A program made the position numbers and the translations under genes. 64,000 bases of DNA from Paenibacillus stellifer (GTDB taxonomy: Bacteria; Bacillota; Bacilli; Paenibacillales; Paenibacillaceae), in NCBI RefSeq assembly GCF_000758685.1, contig NZ_CP009286.1, forward strand, positions 5,594,799 through 5,658,798, written 5' to 3'. Below the pieces are notes generated by a model. The model was not told the DNA's origin. It ran no database searches and saw nothing but the letters and a program-made list of their open reading frames with translations. Each line of letters starts with the position of its first letter. The stretch's first letter is position 1. Shown in pieces: positions 53,825 through 63,970 of the stretch.

Positions 53825-54667
53825 CTATTTACTAAGCAGCTCCAGCAGACGCTCCAAATCCTGGGTGCTGTAATAGTTCAACTCGATCTTCCCTTTTTCT
53901 TTACCATGCTTGATTTTTACTGTCGTCTTAAATCGTTCTCTTAGCACTTCCTCAACATTATCAATATATGGATCTCGCTTTACCGTCTTCGCCTTCAGCC
54001 CCGCAGCCGGCTTGCGATCCAAATTCTTGACCGCCTCTTCCAGCTCTCTAACGCTCCAGTCCTGATCAACACATTGATTAGCCAATTGCTTAATCAACGC
54101 TGGTTCTTTCAAACCTACAATTGCTCTCGCATGACCCATTGAAATTGTTCCACGTGAAACATATTCTTTCACATCGTCCGGCAATGTCAACAGACGAAGG
54201 AAATTCGCGATGTGGGAACGGGACTTGCCAACCTTGAGGGACAACTCTTCTTGTGTTAAGGAAAATTGATCCATTAGCCCTTGATAAGCGACTGCCACTT
54301 CCATCGCGTTCAGATTTTCCCGCTGCAGGTTCTCGATCAGGGCAATTTCCATCACTTGCTGATCGGAGAAACTCCGAACGACAGCCGGGATTGTGGCCTT
54401 GCCGCAATACTGAGAAGCGCGGAACCGACGCTCACCGGCGATAATTTCGTAGCCCTTTAATACACTTCTTACAATGATCGGTTGAATGACTCCATGCTGC
54501 CGAATCGACTCCGCCAGCTCCTGAATGCTCTCTTCCTTGAATTCTTTCCGAGGCTGGTAAGGATTGGCACGAAGCTGTGCCAGAGGAATCTCAACAACCT
54601 TGTCATCCTCATTGATTGATAAGGAAGGGATTAAGGCATCCAGCCCTTTTCCCAAACGCTTACTCAT
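53825..54667 (-). CDS. parB: Chromosome-partition protein ParB (Spo0J)
   Basis: The 280-residue protein has the CTP-binding N-domain with the GERRFRA loop, a helix-turn-helix (SLKVGKSRSHIANFLRLL) that binds parS, and a C-terminal dimer domain. It loads on parS, slides as a clamp and recruits condensin. The start at 54667 overlaps the parA stop by 8 bases. A perfect parS lies inside the gene, as in Bacillus. Confidence 0.97.
   Translation of the reverse strand: MSKRLGKGLDALIPSLSINEDDKVVEIPLAQLRANPYQPRKEFKEESIQELAESIRQHGVIQPIIVRSVLKGYEIIAGERRFRASQYCGKATIPAVVRSFSDQQVMEIALIENLQRENLNAMEVAVAYQGLMDQFSLTQEELSLKVGKSRSHIANFLRLLTLPDDVKEYVSRGTISMGHARAIVGLKEPALIKQLANQCVDQDWSVRELEEAVKNLDRKPAAGLKAKTVKRDPYIDNVEEVLRERFKTTVKIKHGKEKGKIELNYYSTQDLERLLELLSK
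54146..54161. promoter_or_regulatory. parS site inside parB
   Basis: TGTTCCACGTGAAACA matches the consensus TGTTNCACGTGAAACA perfectly. Confidence 0.92.
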
Positions 54668-55421
54668 AAGATACCACTTCCTTTGCCAGTTCAGTATAAA
54701 CTTCCGCACCTTTGGAACGAGGGTCGTAAGTGATGATGGACTGTCCATGAGATGGTGCTTCACTTAAGCGAACATTGCGTGGAATAATTGTACGGTACAC
54801 CTTTTCCTGGAAGTACTTCTTCACTTCTTCGATAACTTGAATGCCCAGATTAGTGCGGGCATCCAGCATCGTTAAGAGTACGCCCTCGATACTAAGGTGA
54901 GGATTCAAATTCTTTTGAACCAGACGTATGGTGTTCAGCAGTTGGCTTAAACCTTCCAACGCGTAGTATTCACACTGAATCGGAATGATCACCGAATCGG
55001 CTGCGGTTAAGGAGTTAATGGTTAAAATACCCAATGACGGTGGGCAGTCAATCAAAATATAGTCATACTGCTGCTTCAGTGAATTCAGCGCCTTTTTTAA
55101 ACGCAGTTCACGCGATATGGTCGATACCAGCTCGATTTCCGCACCTGCCAGCTGAATGGTGGCTGGGATAATGTTCAAGCCTTCAATTTTCGTCTCAACA
55201 ACAGCTTCTTGCGGAACGATGTCATCAATCAGGACGTTATATATGCAATTCTCCACATCAGCTTTGTTGATCCCCACGCCGCTCGTCGTATTGCCTTGAG
55301 GATCAATATCTACGAGCAGCACTTTTTTGCCTAATGTGGCCAAGCCGGCACCCAGGTTCACAGAGGTTGTTGTTTTGCCGACCCCACCTTTTTGATTTGC
55401 TATGGCAATGATTTTGGACAC
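54660..55421 (-). CDS. parA: Chromosome-partition ATPase ParA (Soj)
   Basis: The 253-residue deviant Walker ATPase has KGGVGKTTT near residues 11-19, the DIDPQGN switch and DCPPSLG. With ParB it separates origins and in Bacilli also acts on DnaA. The GTG at 55421 is chosen for GAGGTG 6 bases upstream and gives the usual family length. It is first of parAB. Confidence 0.97.
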   Translation of the reverse strand: MSKIIAIANQKGGVGKTTTSVNLGAGLATLGKKVLLVDIDPQGNTTSGVGINKADVENCIYNVLIDDIVPQEAVVETKIEGLNIIPATIQLAGAEIELVSTISRELRLKKALNSLKQQYDYILIDCPPSLGILTINSLTAADSVIIPIQCEYYALEGLSQLLNTIRLVQKNLNPHLSIEGVLLTMLDARTNLGIQVIEEVKKYFQEKVYRTIIPRNVRLSEAPSHGQSIITYDPRSKGAEVYTELAKEVVSYE

Positions 55422-55495
55422 TAATTTCACCTCGGATTGTCAGAAAGATCATGTAGTAAATTCAGGTTGTTATCGCGGCGGTTCAACCGCATAAA

Positions 55496-55524
55496 AAGGC
55501 GGCCGATCACCTCAGGGCCGCCTT
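55496..55524 (-). terminator. Terminator of noc
   Basis: A perfect 9-bp stem AAGGCGGCC/GGCCGCCTT is followed on the minus strand by TTTTTAT, about 20 bases past the noc stop. Confidence 0.85.
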
Positions 55525-55542
55525 CAGCATTCCACATCTGTA

Positions 55543-56358
55543 TTATTTTTTGGGGATCTGAATGACAATTTCATAATGATCGCCACGGTCATTTTCGGAG
55601 GTTTTGATTTCCATTCCAGACCCTGTGACCATTTCGATCGATTGACGAATCGTGTTCAGTGCAAGACGGACATCCTTGGTATAGGAAATGCGTTTTGCTT
55701 TCTTAATCTTCGTCGCTTCTTTGTAAAAAGCGATCCGGGCTTCTGTCTGCTTCACATTCAGCCCCTTGGAAATGATCTCGCCCAGAACCTTCAGCTGCAT
55801 TTCCTCATTATCGAGAGATAGCAGCGACCGGGCATGTCTTTCGGTGATCTTCCTTTCCATTAGGGCCGTCTTCACTTGTTCAGGCAGTTGAAGCAGACGG
55901 ATTTTGTTGGCAATGGTGGATTGGCTTTTACCCAAACGCTGCGCAAGACTTTCCTGAGTCAGTTGATGAAGATCAATCAGCTTTTGGTACGCGATCGCTT
56001 CTTCAATCGAAGTCAGTCCTTCTCTCTGCAGATTCTCGATCAGCGCAATGGAAGCAGCCTGCGAGTTATTGAAATCACGGATAATGGCCGGAATACTCTC
56101 CATCCCAAGCTTCTTCACGGCCCGCCACCGCCGCTCTCCGGCGATGATTTCATACTGGGAGTCTTTCATCCGCACCACGATGGGTTGAATGATGCCATGG
56201 GTTTTAATGGTCTGGCACAATTCATCAATCTTCTCGTCGTCAAAGATCGTCCGGGGCTGATAAGGACTGCTGATGACTTCATTAACGGGGATTTGTTTGA
56301 TCTCTTCTCCGCTGCTTCGCTCGGTAAACCCAAACAGTCTGGTGAATTGTTCTTTCAT
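55543..56358 (-). CDS. noc: Nucleoid occlusion protein Noc
   Basis: The roughly 271-residue ParB paralog has GERRWRA and the helix-turn-helix [19 protein letters not shown], typical of Noc rather than ParB. It begins [11 protein letters not shown], an amphipathic membrane-binding start. It binds NBS sites and keeps FtsZ off the nucleoid. The start is the ATG at 56358; one at 56367 is too close to the AGGTGG. It lies between rsmG and parA. Confidence 0.95.
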   Translation of the reverse strand: MKEQFTRLFGFTERSSGEEIKQIPVNEVISSPYQPRTIFDDEKIDELCQTIKTHGIIQPIVVRMKDSQYEIIAGERRWRAVKKLGMESIPAIIRDFNNSQAASIALIENLQREGLTSIEEAIAYQKLIDLHQLTQESLAQRLGKSQSTIANKIRLLQLPEQVKTALMERKITERHARSLLSLDNEEMQLKVLGEIISKGLNVKQTEARIAFYKEATKIKKAKRISYTKDVRLALNTIRQSIEMVTGSGMEIKTSENDRGDHYEIVIQIPKK

Positions 56359-56469
56359 TCCGTTCATTACCACCTAATTTCATTATAGTACGATGCTGCC
56401 CTTACCCGGAAAACCAATCGTACAAAGCTTTATGTCTCGGCACTTCTTGCGCTGCAAACATAAAAAGTC

Positions 56470-56503
56470 CCCTCATGATCCTGAAATGGTAATCATAAGA
56501 GGG
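56470..56503 (-). terminator. Hairpin upstream of noc
   Basis: CCCTCATGAT paired with ATCATAAGAGGG (one bulge) is followed on the minus strand by ACTTTTTAT. It is 110 bases before noc and 250 bases after the rsmG terminator, so it may be a noc leader terminator. The rest of 56359-56750 is AT-rich with no gene seen. Confidence 0.5.
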
Positions 56504-56750
56504 TTCACCCTGCTTAACCAAGGCGAATCGGTTCTGTTAGCTATATGTGCCTCTCTTGTTGTTTATTAACTTAGCGGTTACTCTATTATTCTATCACTTT
56601 TTGGTGGATAATCCTATTCTTCGAATGGCCTTATTTTTCCTTTCTTTTCATCATAAAAGGATATATTCTTACCGATTTCTTATTATTATCTGTTTTTTCG
56701 AGAATATCGTTTGGGTGATTTTGTGAGCGGATTCCATTGGGATATCAAAA

Positions 56751-56778
56751 AAACCGTCACTCAATTGAGAGACGGTTT
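56751..56778 (-). terminator. Terminator of rsmG
   Basis: AAACCGTC/GACGGTTT with an inner CTCAATTGAG palindrome is followed on the minus strand by seven T. Confidence 0.85.
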
Positions 56779-56799
56779 TTGCTTTTGATAATTGGTAAA

Positions 56800-56815
56800 T
56801 GTTTCACGTGAAACA
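56800..56815. promoter_or_regulatory. parS site after rsmG
   Basis: TGTTTCACGTGAAACA, a perfect parS palindrome, touches the rsmG stop codon and precedes its terminator. Confidence 0.95.
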
Positions 56816-57535
56816 TTAAAGCAGAGGCTGCTTGGCAGGCAAACCTGCTTTGCGCGGGTACTTGGCCGGGGTAGCTCCATTCTTGCGAATCAGTACAATA
56901 TGCCGGTCTGACTCTTCGACGGGAAGCTTGAATGACTCCACCTTCACCAGTTCAGCGCGAAGCTCTTTTAGACTGAATGAGGCCTCAGCCACTTCTTCTA
57001 TTGGATCGCTGCCTTTCATAGCGGCAAACTCTCCACCTTTCCGGGCAAAAGGAAGACAAAATTCATTGAGCAGCGCCATACGTGCCACAGCACGCGCTGT
57101 TACTAGATCATAATGGTCCCGATGGGCCGGCAGGCGGCCAATATCCTCCGCCCTGCCGTGTACAAGTGTAACTCCCTTTAATCCAAGCTCATCGCACACA
57201 TGCTGGAGAAAAGATATGCGCTTGCTTAATGAATCTACGATCGTGAGCTGCAAATGCGGAAAAGCAATCTTAAGCGGTATCCCGGGAAATCCGGCTCCAG
57301 ATCCAATGTCCGCTAAAGACTCAACTTTCTCCAGGTTGACGAAGAAGGCGAGAGACAAAGAATCAAAGAAATGCTTCGTGTAAACCTGATCCCGGTCAGT
57401 AATGCCTGTAAGATTCATTTTTTCGTTCCAGCTTACCAGTTCACGGTAATACGTCTCGAATTGATCGATGGCATCCGAGACATTAAGCTGATGTTCGCTC
57501 AGCTGCCGGATAAACTGTTCCTGTATCGCGTCCAT
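56816..57535 (-). CDS. rsmG: 16S rRNA (guanine(527)-N7)-methyltransferase
   Basis: The 239-residue Rossmann-fold enzyme has the SAM loop DIGSGAGFPGIPLKI and VTARAVARMA. It methylates G527 of 16S rRNA; loss gives low streptomycin resistance. It starts 10 bases after mnmG and is the last gene of the mnmE-mnmG-rsmG set. Confidence 0.97.
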   Translation of the reverse strand: MDAIQEQFIRQLSEHQLNVSDAIDQFETYYRELVSWNEKMNLTGITDRDQVYTKHFFDSLSLAFFVNLEKVESLADIGSGAGFPGIPLKIAFPHLQLTIVDSLSKRISFLQHVCDELGLKGVTLVHGRAEDIGRLPAHRDHYDLVTARAVARMALLNEFCLPFARKGGEFAAMKGSDPIEEVAEASFSLKELRAELVKVESFKLPVEESDRHIVLIRKNGATPAKYPRKAGLPAKQPLL

Positions 57536-57545
57536 TACGTGTTCA

Positions 57546-59435
57546 TTATCCTTTCGCCGCGGCAGTTACCCGGTTGTAATGCTCCAGGTGAACCAGCAGA
57601 ATGGAAATGTCGGCCGGAGTGACACCCGAAATCCGGGAGGCCTGTCCGATCGAGAGCGGCCGGATTTTATCGAGCTTCTGACGGGCTTCAATGGCCAGGC
57701 CATGTATGACGCTGTAGTCGATGTCTTCCGGCAGCTTCTTCTGTTCCATCTTCTGCAAGCGTTCCACGTGCTGGAGCTGCTTCTCGATATAACCGGCATA
57801 CTTGATTTGAATTTCAACCTGTTCCTTCATTTCATCATCCAGTTCAAAAGGCGGTGACGAAATGCGTTCGATAACGGCATAATCAACTTCCGGACGACGC
57901 ATCAGAACAAGCAGGTTGCTTCCATCTACAATGGGGGCTGATCCCTTTTCCTCCAAAATGGCATTCACTTCTATAGGTTTAACCTTCGTGTTCTGAAGGC
58001 GTTGAATCTCCTGTTCCACCTTTGCTTTCTTGTCCAGGAATGCTGCATAGCGTTCTTCTGAAATCAAGCCAATTTCATGACCGGTCGGCGTCAGCCGAAG
58101 GTCGGCATTGTCGTGACGAAGCAGCAGACGGTATTCGGCCCGTGAAGTGAGCAAGCGGTACGGTTCATTAGTTCCCTTCGTAACCAGATCGTCGATCAGC
58201 ACGCCGATATAGCCTTGGGACCGGTCCAGAATGACCGGCTCCTTGCCAAGCGCCTTCCGGGCGCCGTTGATGCCTGCCATAATGCCTTGTCCAGCCGCCT
58301 CTTCATAGCCCGAGGTTCCGTTGATTTGTCCGGCTGTGAACAGACCTGGGAGCTTCTTCGTCTCCAGGCTTGGCCACAGCTGGGTTGGAACCATGGCATC
58401 ATATTCAATCGCATAACCGTTGCGCATCATCTCTACCTTTTCCAAGCCGGGAATTGAACGAAGTATCGACAGCTGCACATCCTCCGGCAGGCTGGTCGAC
58501 AGCCCCTGTACATAATACTCTGCCGTATTCTTGCCTTCCGGCTCCAGAAAGATCTGATGCTTCGGCTTGTCGCTGAAACGAACCACCTTGTCTTCAATCG
58601 AAGGGCAGTAGCGGGGACCAGTGCCTTCAATAATTCCCGTGAACATCGGAGCACGATGCAGATTGCTGTTAATGATGCTGTGCGTCTCCTCCGACGTATA
58701 GGTTAACCAGCAGGGAAGCTGTTCATTATCCGAAGATTTGGTCTCATACGAGAAAAACTTCGGATGCTCGTCGCCCGGCTGAATTTCCGTCTTGGAGAAA
58801 TCGATAGTGTCCTTATGCACACGCGGCGGCGTTCCGGTCTTGAATCGGACAAGTTCAAAGCCAAGCTCGCGCAGATGCTCGGACAGCTTGATGGACGGCT
58901 GCTGGTTATTCGGTCCGCTCTCATACGTCGTTTCACCCATAATAACCTTTCCACGCAAATAAGTGCCGGTTGTCAGAATGACGGATGTAGCACGATAAAT
59001 GGTTCCGGTCTTCGTGATGACTCCGCAGCATACACCATCCTCAACGACGAGCCGTTCCACCATACCTTGGCGAAGCGTCAGGTTAGGGGTATTCTCCATT
59101 GTTTCCTTCATCGTGTGTTGATACAGGAATTTATCGGCTTGAGCGCGAAGCGCATGAACTGCTGGCCCTTTGCCGGTGTTCAGCATGCGAAGCTGGATGA
59201 AGGTCTTATCGATATTTCGGCCCATCTCCCCGCCAAGTGCATCGATTTCACGAACGACATGGCCTTTAGCCGGTCCCCCAATGGAAGGGTTGCATGGCAT
59301 AAAGGCGATCATATCCAGATTGATGGTAACCATCAGCGTATTGCAGCCCATGCGGGCGGCGGCAAGAGCCGCTTCGCTGCCAGCATGGCCTGCGCCGATG
59401 ACGATAACGTCATAGCGGCCTCCTTCATAACTCAT
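57546..59435 (-). CDS. mnmG: tRNA-modifying FAD protein MnmG (GidA)
   Basis: The 629-residue flavoprotein has the dinucleotide motif [10 protein letters not shown] near its start, GCNTLMVT and the [12 protein letters not shown] motif with the catalytic Cys. With MnmE it adds the carboxymethylaminomethyl group at wobble U34 of tRNAs. The start at 59435 has GAGGAGG upstream; a longer reading to 59477 adds a tail unlike the family. It follows mnmE by 52 bases. Confidence 0.97.
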   Translation of the reverse strand: MSYEGGRYDVIVIGAGHAGSEAALAAARMGCNTLMVTINLDMIAFMPCNPSIGGPAKGHVVREIDALGGEMGRNIDKTFIQLRMLNTGKGPAVHALRAQADKFLYQHTMKETMENTPNLTLRQGMVERLVVEDGVCCGVITKTGTIYRATSVILTTGTYLRGKVIMGETTYESGPNNQQPSIKLSEHLRELGFELVRFKTGTPPRVHKDTIDFSKTEIQPGDEHPKFFSYETKSSDNEQLPCWLTYTSEETHSIINSNLHRAPMFTGIIEGTGPRYCPSIEDKVVRFSDKPKHQIFLEPEGKNTAEYYVQGLSTSLPEDVQLSILRSIPGLEKVEMMRNGYAIEYDAMVPTQLWPSLETKKLPGLFTAGQINGTSGYEEAAGQGIMAGINGARKALGKEPVILDRSQGYIGVLIDDLVTKGTNEPYRLLTSRAEYRLLLRHDNADLRLTPTGHEIGLISEERYAAFLDKKAKVEQEIQRLQNTKVKPIEVNAILEEKGSAPIVDGSNLLVLMRRPEVDYAVIERISSPPFELDDEMKEQVEIQIKYAGYIEKQLQHVERLQKMEQKKLPEDIDYSVIHGLAIEARQKLDKIRPLSIGQASRISGVTPADISILLVHLEHYNRVTAAAKG

Positions 59436-59487
59436 TTCCTTGTCCTCCTCTATATTGAAGGATGAGCACTCGCCCATCCAGTTACTC

Positions 59488-60864
59488 TTACTTGCCTAAA
59501 CAGAACTGCGAGAAAATTTGATCCAGCAGCGAATCGGCAGCCGTATCTCCGACAATTTCGCCAAGCTGTTCCCAAGCCAGCCGCACGTCGATTTGGATCA
59601 TATCGATTGGAATCAGCTGCTCGGCAGCCTCATAAGCATCCGTCAAAGACTGACGGGCTTTATTCAGCAGCGCAACATGACGGACATTGCTGACGTAAGT
59701 CATATCCCCCGATTCCAGCTTGCCGCCGAAGAACAGCTCGGAGATGGCCTCCTCCAGCCGGTCAAGTCCCTCTTCTTCCAATACCGACATGGACACGATG
59801 GCAGACTCGTCGAAAAATTGTAGAAGCTGCCCCTTATCCAGATGCTGCGGTAAGTCCATTTTATTCATGATACATAAAACTTGTCTACCGCGGATTTGTT
59901 CCATAAGTTCCAATTCATCGTCATGCAGCGGCTCGCCGGCGTTCAATACGAGCAGGATGAGATCCGCTTCGCTCACCGCGGCCTTGGACCGCTCGACGCC
60001 GATCTTCTCAACCACATCCATCGTCTCCCGGATTCCCGCGGTATCCAGAAGCTTGAGCGGAATCTGATTGATCGTGACATACTCTTCAATTACATCGCGC
60101 GTCGTCCCCGGAATATCGGTTACGATCGCTTTATTCTCACGGGCAAGTGCATTAAGCAGGGAGGATTTCCCCACATTCGGCCGTCCAATGATTGCCGTTG
60201 TGATGCCTTCTCTAAGAATTTTACCCTGCGATGCGGTCTTAAGGAGACGGTCAATTCCGGCGATGGCCTCCCCGCTCTTCTCCTTGATGAACGCAGCTGT
60301 CAGCGTCTCCACATCATGCTCCGGATAGTCGATGTTCACTTCGATATGAGCCAGAAGCTCAAGCAGTGACTGCCGAAAATCCCCGATTTGCTGTGATAAG
60401 GAACCTTCGACCTGTTTCAAGGCGACAGAGAAAGCCCGATCCGACTTCGAACGAATAAGGTCGATCACAGCCTCTGCCTGGGAAAGGTCGATGCGTCCAC
60501 CCAAGAAAGCCCGCTTGGTGAACTCGCCTGGTTCCGCCAGGCGTATCTGCTGCCGTAGCAGAACATCCATCACTCTGCGGACAGAGATGACGCCGCCATG
60601 GGTACTGATCTCCACCACATCCTCGGTTGTGAACGAACGGGGCGCCCGCATAATTGTAACCAGCACCTCTTCGAGCACCTCTCCGCTCTCAGGATGCACA
60701 ATATGTCCATAATGAACGGTATGGCTCGGCGCCTCAGTCAGCTGCTTCCCGCCGCGAAACAGGGCCGCCACCTGAGGAATGCTGTCCGGTCCGCTGACCC
60801 GGATGATCGCGATTCCTCCCTCGCCTACCGCCGATGATACTGCGGCGATTGTATCGCTAATCAT
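59488..60864 (-). CDS. mnmE: tRNA-modifying GTPase MnmE (TrmE)
   Basis: The 458-residue protein has a folate-binding N-domain ([20 protein letters not shown]), helical parts and a G domain with [24 protein letters not shown] and NKMD. It ends in the catalytic FCLGK. It pairs with MnmG for tRNA U34 modification. Confidence 0.98.
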   Translation of the reverse strand: MISDTIAAVSSAVGEGGIAIIRVSGPDSIPQVAALFRGGKQLTEAPSHTVHYGHIVHPESGEVLEEVLVTIMRAPRSFTTEDVVEISTHGGVISVRRVMDVLLRQQIRLAEPGEFTKRAFLGGRIDLSQAEAVIDLIRSKSDRAFSVALKQVEGSLSQQIGDFRQSLLELLAHIEVNIDYPEHDVETLTAAFIKEKSGEAIAGIDRLLKTASQGKILREGITTAIIGRPNVGKSSLLNALARENKAIVTDIPGTTRDVIEEYVTINQIPLKLLDTAGIRETMDVVEKIGVERSKAAVSEADLILLVLNAGEPLHDDELELMEQIRGRQVLCIMNKMDLPQHLDKGQLLQFFDESAIVSMSVLEEEGLDRLEEAISELFFGGKLESGDMTYVSNVRHVALLNKARQSLTDAYEAAEQLIPIDMIQIDVRLAWEQLGEIVGDTAADSLLDQIFSQFCLGK

Positions 60865-60916
60865 AATTAATTACCTTCACTTTCCGAATAAGTTGGTCTG
60901 TACCGGTTGAAAAAAA

Positions 60917-60947
60917 CAATGACTCCTTAATGGTCAAGGAGTCATTG
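60917..60947 (-). terminator. Terminator of the yidC-jag transcript
   Basis: A perfect 12-bp stem CAATGACTCCTT/AAGGAGTCATTG with a 7-base loop is followed on the minus strand by TTTTTTT. Confidence 0.88.
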
Positions 60948-60959
60948 CGGCTATTATCT

Positions 60960-61694
60960 CTACTTCAAAGTTATAACGACCCGGCGGTTCGGTTCCTCGC
61001 CTTTACTGAAGGTGTTCACCTGGCGATGGTCCTGAAGTCTGGAGTGAATGATCTTCCGCTCCTGCGGTGACATCGGCTCCAGTACGACCTCCTTGCGGGT
61101 CCGGACGACCCGGCCGGCCAGACGGTCGGCCAAATCTTCAAGGGTCTTCTTGCGCCGATCACGGAAGTTCTCGGCATCCAGAATCAGACGGACATAACTA
61201 TCTGAATAACGGTTGGCTACAATATTGGCCAAGTATTGCAATGCATCAAGGGTTTGTCCTCTTCTGCCAATCAGCTGTCCGAGATCGGGACCTGAGATTT
61301 GCAGGAGATCGGCATCTTTACCCGGTACAACTTCAACTTGAACCTCAAGCCCCATCGTAGCGGCAACATCCACTATAAAGCGGACAGCCTCCGGGTAGGC
61401 TTCATTCTCTGGATTTCCGGAATCTTGGCGGGCCACACCACCGGTCGCCTCTTCTCTCGTCTCGGTTTCATTCTGCTGAGGCAGTGACGGAGCACTCGCC
61501 GCTGGAACCGGTGCCCGCTCGGGTAGAAGCGCAAGCTCTACCTTCGCATCTTTCGCACCGATTAATCCCAGGAATCCTTTGGAGGGCTGTTCAAGCACAT
61601 TGATTGTAACTTTATCCTCGCTGACTGCGAGTTCCGCGAGTCCGCGCTTTACAGCTTCTTCAATGGTTTTCCCTGTTGCGACGACCTTGTTCAT
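60960..61694 (-). CDS. jag: RNA-binding protein Jag (KhpB/EloR)
   Basis: The 244-residue protein has a Jag N-domain (KGFLGLIGAKDAKVEL), a linker, a KH domain with GQLIGRRGQTLDALQYL and an R3H domain (RKIIHSRLQDHRQV). It binds RNA and affects cell elongation. Its ATG overlaps the yidC stop by 4 bases. Confidence 0.95.
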   Translation of the reverse strand: MNKVVATGKTIEEAVKRGLAELAVSEDKVTINVLEQPSKGFLGLIGAKDAKVELALLPERAPVPAASAPSLPQQNETETREEATGGVARQDSGNPENEAYPEAVRFIVDVAATMGLEVQVEVVPGKDADLLQISGPDLGQLIGRRGQTLDALQYLANIVANRYSDSYVRLILDAENFRDRRKKTLEDLADRLAGRVVRTRKEVVLEPMSPQERKIIHSRLQDHRQVNTFSKGEEPNRRVVITLK

Positions 61695-62536
61695 TTGGAC
61701 TTTTTGGCCTCCTTCAGCTTCGCTGGTTTGCCGTTACCGCCGGAGCCGGTATCCGCGGCAGCCGCCTGCGGGGCGCTGCCGTGATTCCGGTACAGGAAGT
61801 AGTTCTGAACGATCGTATAGACGTTACTGAATACCCAGTACAGCGGAAGAGCAGACGGGAAGTTGTAGGACATGACGAAGATCAATACGGGATAGACCAT
61901 CATCATGAACTGCATCGGACCCTGCATCTGGGAAGGGTTCATCTTCGTCATCATCCGGGTCTGCAGGAATGTTGTAATAGCTGCAATTGCCGGAAGGATG
62001 AAGTACTTGTCCGGCTTGCCAAGGTACAACCACAGAAAATTGTGGTCACGAAGCAGCGGATTATAATAGATGGAATTGTACAGCGCGATAAAGATCGGCA
62101 TTTGAACAATCAGCGGAAGACATCCGGCCATCGGGTTGACCTTGTTCTCCTGGAACAGCTTCATCGTTTCCTGTTGAACCTTTTCCGGATTGTCTTTATA
62201 TTTTTTCTGGATTTTCTGAAGCTCCGGCTGAATGGCCTGCATCGCCCTGGAACTCTTGACTTGCTTGATGGTTAACGGCAAAATGAGGGTACGGACGATA
62301 ATCACCATGACCAATACAGCCAGAGCGTATTCTCCGTTAAACCATTTGGCGAATGTGTCCAGAGCTACGGCAAAATAATACACGACATTGCTCTGCCAGA
62401 AGCCCCCGTTCTTCAAATCTTCCGTCGTATGCGTAACTGTAGCCGATTGACCGCAGCCTGACAGAACAGCCACCATCAGGATCATTACGGCGATGAGGAG
62501 AAATCTTTTTCCTCGTCTAGTCTTCAATAGAGACAC
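61691..62536 (-). CDS. yidC: Membrane protein insertase YidC (SpoIIIJ)
   Basis: The 281-residue protein has a lipoprotein signal peptide with lipobox LSGC, five membrane helices and the substrate-groove Arg in QVKSSRAM. It inserts membrane proteins alone or with Sec. In spore formers this position is spoIIIJ, needed for SpoIIIAH/Q channel assembly. Confidence 0.96.
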   Translation of the reverse strand: MSLLKTRRGKRFLLIAVMILMVAVLSGCGQSATVTHTTEDLKNGGFWQSNVVYYFAVALDTFAKWFNGEYALAVLVMVIIVRTLILPLTIKQVKSSRAMQAIQPELQKIQKKYKDNPEKVQQETMKLFQENKVNPMAGCLPLIVQMPIFIALYNSIYYNPLLRDHNFLWLYLGKPDKYFILPAIAAITTFLQTRMMTKMNPSQMQGPMQFMMMVYPVLIFVMSYNFPSALPLYWVFSNVYTIVQNYFLYRNHGSAPQAAAADTGSGGNGKPAKLKEAKKSK

Positions 62537-62620
62537 TTCATAACCCCTCTCTTAAACATTCCACTGCATCGTAAATCATACCATAATTATGAAGACAAAT
62601 AAACACGTCCACCGGCTCCC

Positions 62621-62986
62621 CTATTTGCGCGAGGCCTTGAGCAGCTTGGCTTTTCGCAGCACATGCAGCACGCTTTTCTCAAGCTCGGCATAGCTCATAT
62701 CGAGCGCGCCTTTTCGCACAATGAACACCATATCCAGCCCGCCGGCAATCTCTGGTTCATGATGCCTTACAATTTCCTTCACAAGCCTCCGCATCCGGTT
62801 GCGCACGACAGCATTTCCGACCTTTTTGCTGACCGATACGCCTACCCGGAACCGCTCCACCTGCTTTCGGTTGAACCAATATACCACGAATTGATAGTTC
62901 GCAAACGACTTGCCATGTCTGTATACGCGGCTGAAGTCCGCACGGTTTCGTAAACGCAAGCTTTTTTGCACGGAAATCTCCTTCAT
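62621..62986 (-). CDS. rnpA: Ribonuclease P protein component
   Basis: The 121-residue basic protein begins MKEISVQKSLRLRNRADFSR and has the conserved RNR motif VRNRMRRLVKEI. With the RNase P RNA it trims tRNA 5' ends. The start at 62986 has AAGGG upstream. There is no yidD frame in the 84 bases before yidC. Confidence 0.96.
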   Translation of the reverse strand: MKEISVQKSLRLRNRADFSRVYRHGKSFANYQFVVYWFNRKQVERFRVGVSVSKKVGNAVVRNRMRRLVKEIVRHHEPEIAGGLDMVFIVRKGALDMSYAELEKSVLHVLRKAKLLKASRK

Positions 62987-63249
62987 CAAAGACCCTTCTG
63001 CAGGATCTTCGAATTTTTTTCTTCTAATATATTATAGGCACCGGACCCTAACGCTAAACGGTTTCCCTTTTGCCCTTCTAAGCAAGAAGAAACGCCTGGC
63101 GGTATGGGTAGACGCCTGTGCGTTTCTGTCATAAAAATAAGCCGCCCCCTCATGAATTACCGAAAAACCTTACATCCTCTCCCTCTTTTTAGCGGAGATA
63201 TTGCATTTTCAGAGGCGAGCAGCTTATTCATCTCTTATATTTGAAAAAA

Positions 63250-63269
63250 AAGACCACCGTAGTGGTCTT
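63250..63269 (-). terminator. Terminator after rpmH
   Basis: A perfect 8-bp stem AAGACCAC/GTGGTCTT with a CGTA loop is followed on the minus strand by eight T, 12 bases past the rpmH stop. Confidence 0.88.
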
Positions 63270-63280
63270 ATCAGCCTGAC

Positions 63281-63415
63281 TTACGCGCTCAGAACTTTGC
63301 GGCCCTTCAGACGGCGGGCAGCCAGAACTTTGCGGCCGTTCTTCGTGCTCATTCTTGCACGAAACCCGTGCACTTTCTTGCGCTTGCTCACATTCGGTTT
63401 AAATGTCGGTCTCAT
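63281..63415 (-). CDS. rpmH: Ribosomal protein bL34
   Basis: A 44-residue highly basic protein begins [18 protein letters not shown] and ends GRKVLSA, a full bL34. GGGAGGTG lies before the ATG. It marks the classic rpmH-oriC-dnaA junction. A terminator follows, so rnpA needs read-through or another promoter. Confidence 0.97.
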   Translation of the reverse strand: MRPTFKPNVSKRKKVHGFRARMSTKNGRKVLAARRLKGRKVLSA

Positions 63416-63542
63416 GTATTGCACCTCCCTTACTGGAACTTAAATGACTGTCTATCAACGGCTCGGCCGTCCCTCACGGACAGTAACTGCAGCTCGTCAT
63501 TTTATTATTCTGGGAAAGTTTTCACAGAAAACACCTTTATAT

Positions 63543-63572
63543 ATTAAATCATAAACCGAAACCGTAAGTCAA
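63543..63572 (-). promoter_or_regulatory. Possible SigA promoter of rpmH
   Basis: TTGACT (63567-63572), 18 bases, TTTAAT (63543-63548), about 130 bases before rpmH. Confidence 0.45.
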
Positions 63573-63613
63573 CTGTTTTAGTTGTAACATAGCTTTCTCT
63601 CTGCAAGTTGAGT

Positions 63614-63970
63614 TTATCCACAATTCCGCGGCTAATCACGCCTCATAGCGCTTATTCACAGACCTTCTCTGTTATCCACCGTTATCCACAATCCTCAGAC
63701 TCACTCTCCCGACTGCCGACAACCTGTGTATAAAAAAATCGGGATCTCTGGAATCATGTCGAACCCTATACAAATTATCAACAATATGTAGTGTTGTGGT
63801 TATTTTTTATACACAAGTCATTGATTTTGTGGATAAAATCGGCGCGTTCATTGAAAAACAAGGTTACTTTTGCTATGATAGTATTACTTTTGAATGTGAA
63901 TAGATTTGATTGTCCTCCATATTATCAACAAGTTGTGGATAAAGTTGTGAACAATTCAAGTTTATCCATA
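63614..63970. other. oriC: Replication origin region with DnaA-box cluster
   Basis: Between rpmH and the expected start of dnaA beyond the window there are many 9-base DnaA boxes. Plus-oriented: TTATCCACA at 63614 and 63682, TTATTCACA at 63652, TTATCCACC at 63672, TTATACACA at 63807, TTATCCATA at 63962. Minus-oriented: TGTGTATAA at 63725, TGTGGATAA at 63828 and 63934. This is the upstream half (incC-like) of a bipartite Firmicutes oriC. The unwinding element and dnaA itself are not inside the window. Confidence 0.92.
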
